Positions 6,057-7,403 of a DNA stretch of 7,403 bases are shown one piece after another. The DNA comes from an uncultured Atopostipes sp. Its GTDB lineage: Bacteria; Bacillota; Bacilli; Lactobacillales; Carnobacteriaceae_A. Where the stretch lies: contig CAMYQS010000063.1 in the NCBI GenBank assembly GCA_947296835.1, positions 1 to 7,403 on the forward strand, written 5' to 3'. The notes beneath the pieces are model-generated. The model searched no databases and was not told the origin of the DNA. It saw only the letters and a program-made list of their open reading frames with translations. A program made the position numbers and the translations under genes. Numbering within the stretch: position 1 is the first letter of the stretch; the number at the start of each line of letters is the position of its first letter.

Positions 6057-6085
6057 TAGACTTTAAAATTCCTACACCGTATAAT
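6057..6085 (+). promoter_or_regulatory. promoter of the PTS IIB-IIA unit
   Basis: TAGACT (6057-6062), a 17-bp spacer, and a perfect TATAAT (6080-6085). The start of transcription would be near 6092, giving a leader of about 87 nt before the IIB ATG. I see no clear riboswitch or antiterminator hairpin in the leader. Confidence 0.6.
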
Positions 6086-6164
6086 GAATATACATACATG
6101 GTCTGAAAGAAATATAAAAATTATATAACAAATGATTATGATCAGATGTAGATACAATGGTTAT

Positions 6165-6170
6165 GGAGGG
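6165..6170 (+). promoter_or_regulatory. ribosome binding site that fixes the IIB start
   Basis: GGAGGG overlaps the first base of the in-frame GTG at 6170 and lies 8 nt before ATG at 6179, so the ATG is chosen. Confidence 0.8.
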
Positions 6171-6178
6171 TGAAAAGG

Positions 6179-6499
6179 ATGGCGGATATTACAGTAATGC
6201 TTGTGTGTTCTGCGGGGATGAGTACTTCTTTATTAGTATCGAAAATGCAAAAGTCAGCTGAAGAAAAAGGGATAAAAGCTGAAATTTTTGCTAATTCTGC
6301 GAATGAGGCAGATAAGACACTAGCTTCTAAAGATGTAGATGTATTATTGCTCGGACCACAAGTGCGATTTATGAAATCTCAATTTGAGAAAAAAGTGGCT
6401 GAGAAAAATATTCCGGTTGACGTAATTGATATGCGTGATTATGGAATGGTAAACGGTGAAAAAGTATTGCAAACAGCTTTAGATTTATTAGCTGATTAA
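6179..6499 (+). CDS. PTS IIB component, lactose/cellobiose family
   Basis: Cytosolic phosphotransferase component of 106 aa that takes phosphate from IIA on a cysteine and passes it to the sugar bound by IIC. The N-terminal loop VCSAGMSTSLLV carries the phosphorylated Cys10 in the typical P-loop-like setting. LLLGPQVRFM and DVIDMRDYGMVNGEKVL near the C-terminus are standard for cellobiose/chitobiose IIB (CelA/ChbB type). The start is ATG at 6179 because GGAGGG abuts the upstream GTG. It is followed 61 bases later by the matching IIA gene, and preceded by a promoter with a perfect -10. No IIC, glycosidase or regulator gene follows, which is unusual. Family sure; the sugar (cellobiose, chitobiose, lactose or another beta-glycoside) cannot be told from IIB. 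Confidence 0.94.
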   Translation: MADITVMLVCSAGMSTSLLVSKMQKSAEEKGIKAEIFANSANEADKTLASKDVDVLLLGPQVRFMKSQFEKKVAEKNIPVDVIDMRDYGMVNGEKVLQTALDLLAD

Positions 6500-6560
6500 T
6501 GGACAACAATTTGATTTTTTGAGTAGACAATAGCATATATAGATAGAAAAGGGGATTTTA
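6500..6560 (+). other. IIB-IIA intergenic spacer
   Basis: A 61-base AT-rich gap holding only the IIA ribosome binding site (AAAAGGGGA, ending 5 nt before the ATG). It is longer than the gaps in the other operon here, but I see no terminator and no convincing second promoter, so the two genes are probably co-transcribed. Confidence 0.5.
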
Positions 6561-6911
6561 ATGGTATACGAAGAAGGCCAATTATTAGAAATGGTAATGG
6601 AACTGATTATGCATGGTGGGGATGCGAAGAGTAGTGCAATGGAAGCTATTCAAGCCGCTAAACATGGTGAATTTGATGAAGCGATTGATAAATTAGCTGA
6701 TTCAGAAGATGCAATTGAAAAAGCACACAAATCTCAAACAAAACTATTAACTAAAGAGGCTAGTGGTGACACAATTGAATTATCATTACTTATGATTCAC
6801 GGACAAGACCACTTAATGACTGCCGTAACTGTTAAAGACTTAGCAGCAGAGATTATCGATGTTTACCGTAAACTAGACGGACAAGACATCTCAGAAGACT
6901 CTGAAGAATAA
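6561..6911 (+). CDS. PTS IIA component, lactose/cellobiose family
   Basis: Cytosolic helical protein of 116 aa, normally a trimer, that receives phosphate from HPr and gives it to IIB. Helix one holds MHGGDAKSSAMEAIQAAKHG (residues 17-36), the usual IIA-Lac pattern. The active-site motif LMIHGQDHLMTA contains H80, expected to be phosphorylated, with D83 (the metal-binding Asp of the trimer core) and H84. The tail is short and acidic (ISEDSEE). The ATG has AAAAGGGGA 5 nt upstream. Together with IIB it makes a phosphate relay, but the membrane IIC that moves the sugar is absent: a strong terminator begins 15 bases after the stop. It must therefore serve a IIC encoded elsewhere, or have a regulatory role. 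Family sure. Confidence 0.94.
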   Translation: MVYEEGQLLEMVMELIMHGGDAKSSAMEAIQAAKHGEFDEAIDKLADSEDAIEKAHKSQTKLLTKEASGDTIELSLLMIHGQDHLMTAVTVKDLAAEIIDVYRKLDGQDISEDSEE

Positions 6912-6925
6912 AATTAAATACGATA

Positions 6926-6976
6926 AAATAAGAACCACTTCAAAGGATTTCTAATCCTTTGAAGTGGTTCTTATTT
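6926..6976. terminator. strong bidirectional terminator between IIA and the small - strand gene
   Basis: A perfect 24-bp inverted repeat (6926-6949 with 6953-6976) around a 3-nt loop, TCT. The A-rich left end and T-rich right end let it stop transcripts from both sides: the PTS unit on + and the small gene (stop at 7003) on -. Confidence 0.93.
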
Positions 6977-7002
6977 CGTAATAGTTTAATTTAATTGAGG
7001 AC

Positions 7003-7176
7003 TTACATATTGAATCCACCAAGGCGTTGTCCAATAGCTTCTTTTAGGCGGTGAAACTCATCATCATTGATTTTGTTGTTTTCTTTTGCCTTTACAAGTT
7101 CTTCTTGAATATCGGTTAGCTGACTAGTGTCAGTTGACTGTATTTTCGCTTTCAATTCTTCATATAAACTTTCCAT
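7003..7176 (-). CDS. small helical hypothetical protein (SHOCT-like), 57 aa
   Basis: ATG at 7176-7174, stop TAA at 7005-7003, 57 residues, charged and almost entirely helix-forming: MESLYEELKAKIQS at the start and IGQRLGGFNM at the end. The part LVKAKENNKINDDEFHRLKE (residues 28-47) has the helix-turn-helix shape of a SHOCT segment (helix, K-I-x-x-E-E-F-like turn, helix), a short module often found at protein ends; this likeness is only by eye. AAAGG on the - strand stands about 10-14 nt before the ATG, a little far. A well-spaced promoter upstream and a terminator downstream support a real gene. It has no signal peptide or membrane segment. Function unknown. Confidence 0.75.
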   Translation of the reverse strand: MESLYEELKAKIQSTDTSQLTDIQEELVKAKENNKINDDEFHRLKEAIGQRLGGFNM

Positions 7177-7213
7177 TATTAAACAACCTTTCTATATTGT
7201 ATATTTTCGATTC

Positions 7214-7250
7214 GATTGCAGTATAAGTATATATCTATGAAATTGCAATC
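7214..7250. repeat. inverted repeat bracketing the small gene's promoter
   Basis: GATTGCA (7214-7220) and TGCAATC (7244-7250) are perfect inverted copies with centres 30 bp apart. One covers the -35 box, the other touches the -10 box and the start region. This could be an operator pair for a repressor; the 7-bp arms are short enough that chance is possible. Confidence 0.35.
7220..7248 (-). promoter_or_regulatory. promoter of the small - strand gene
   Basis: On the - strand TTGCAA (7248-7243), a 17-bp spacer, and TATACT (7225-7220). Transcription would start near 7213, giving a leader of about 37 nt. Confidence 0.65.
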
Positions 7251-7403
7251 AAAACGGGCTGAGTAGAGGAGTTGGTGAACTCAGCTTTCGAATGAATTTA
7301 TTATATATTCTGTAAATTATAAGTTTTCACAAATAATTTAGTTAATACAGGTTCTTTGTCAACTGGTGTTGATGAGGAATGAATAGGAGATGTAGATTAA
7401 ATT
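7251..7403. other. right-hand end with no identifiable gene
   Basis: No supported gene. At 7258-7285 GCTGAGT pairs with ACTCAGC over a 14-nt loop, and an alternative small hairpin GAGTT-GGTG-AACTC (7269-7282) uses part of the same right arm; no T-run follows. On the - strand 7397-7309 is open with a protein-like tail (EPVLTKLFVKTYNLQNI, then two stops at 7311-7306), possibly the end of a gene entering from the right, but a TAA stands in frame at the window edge. On + an ATG at 7379 stays open to the edge for eight codons without a well-placed ribosome binding site. Confidence 0.4.

Noticed and set aside
6048..6061. Possible catabolite-repression (cre) site over the PTS promoter -35
   Set aside because: Only about 9 of 14 positions fit the TGWAARCGYTWWCA consensus and the outer bases needed for symmetry are wrong.
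6514..6545. Second promoter between IIB and IIA
   Set aside because: TTGATT is present but no -10 box fits at 16-18 bp spacing.
7355..7369. TTGACA on the - strand (complement of TGTCAA) as a promoter
   Set aside because: No TATAAT-like box lies 16-18 bp downstream on that strand.
6144..7397. 10-bp direct repeat AGATGTAGAT at 6144-6153 and 7388-7397
   Set aside because: Short, in AT-rich non-coding DNA, with no matching flanks; likely chance and not an attachment site.

Overview
The window is AT-rich, densely packed bacterial DNA with AAGGAGG-type ribosome binding sites, short intergenic gaps and intrinsic terminators. The gene content (PepV dipeptidase, a free-standing nucleoside deoxyribosyltransferase, FakB/DegV protein, lactose/cellobiose-type PTS proteins, lipobox lipoprotein) points to a low-GC Firmicute, most likely a lactic acid bacterium of the Lactobacillales (Carnobacteriaceae/Aerococcaceae-like is my guess). 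The genus cannot be fixed from the sequence alone. I see no transposase, tRNA, rRNA, CRISPR array or phage gene.

Layout. (1) 1-1190: the C-terminal four-fifths of pepV on the + strand, closed by a strong hairpin. (2) 1191-1374: a gap with two short coding-like stretches on the - strand, possibly the frameshifted tail of a dead gene. (3) 1375-2549: a - strand lipoprotein with a GerMN domain, with its own terminator. (4) 2550-2714: a divergent promoter region holding a tidy inverted repeat, ATTTTACA-4-TGTAAAAT, placed so that it could serve both directions. (5) 2715-4091: a tight three-gene + strand operon: NDT-family deoxyribosyltransferase, macrodomain protein of the YmdB/MacroD type, and YlxP/DUF503. 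(6) 4080-5093: a single-gene unit for a DegV/FakB fatty-acid-binding protein. (7) 5124-6013: a membrane-anchored YkuE-type metallophosphoesterase with a TTG start. (8) 6057-6976: a two-gene PTS unit, IIB then IIA of the lactose/cellobiose family, with no IIC, closed by a 24-bp perfect hairpin. (9) 7003-7250: a small - strand gene for a 57-residue helical protein with a good sigma-A promoter. (10) 7251-7403: no identifiable gene.

How the genes may work together. Most units are independent housekeeping or accessory genes, each with its own promoter and terminator. The one grouping that suggests joint function is NDT plus macrodomain: both families act on ribosyl/ADP-ribosyl linkages, so nucleoside or ADP-ribose metabolite salvage or clean-up is a reasonable hypothesis. 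The PTS pair implies a sugar permease (IIC) encoded elsewhere. Several starts were moved from the longest reading frame to a downstream codon because the Shine-Dalgarno sequence overlaps or abuts the upstream codon.
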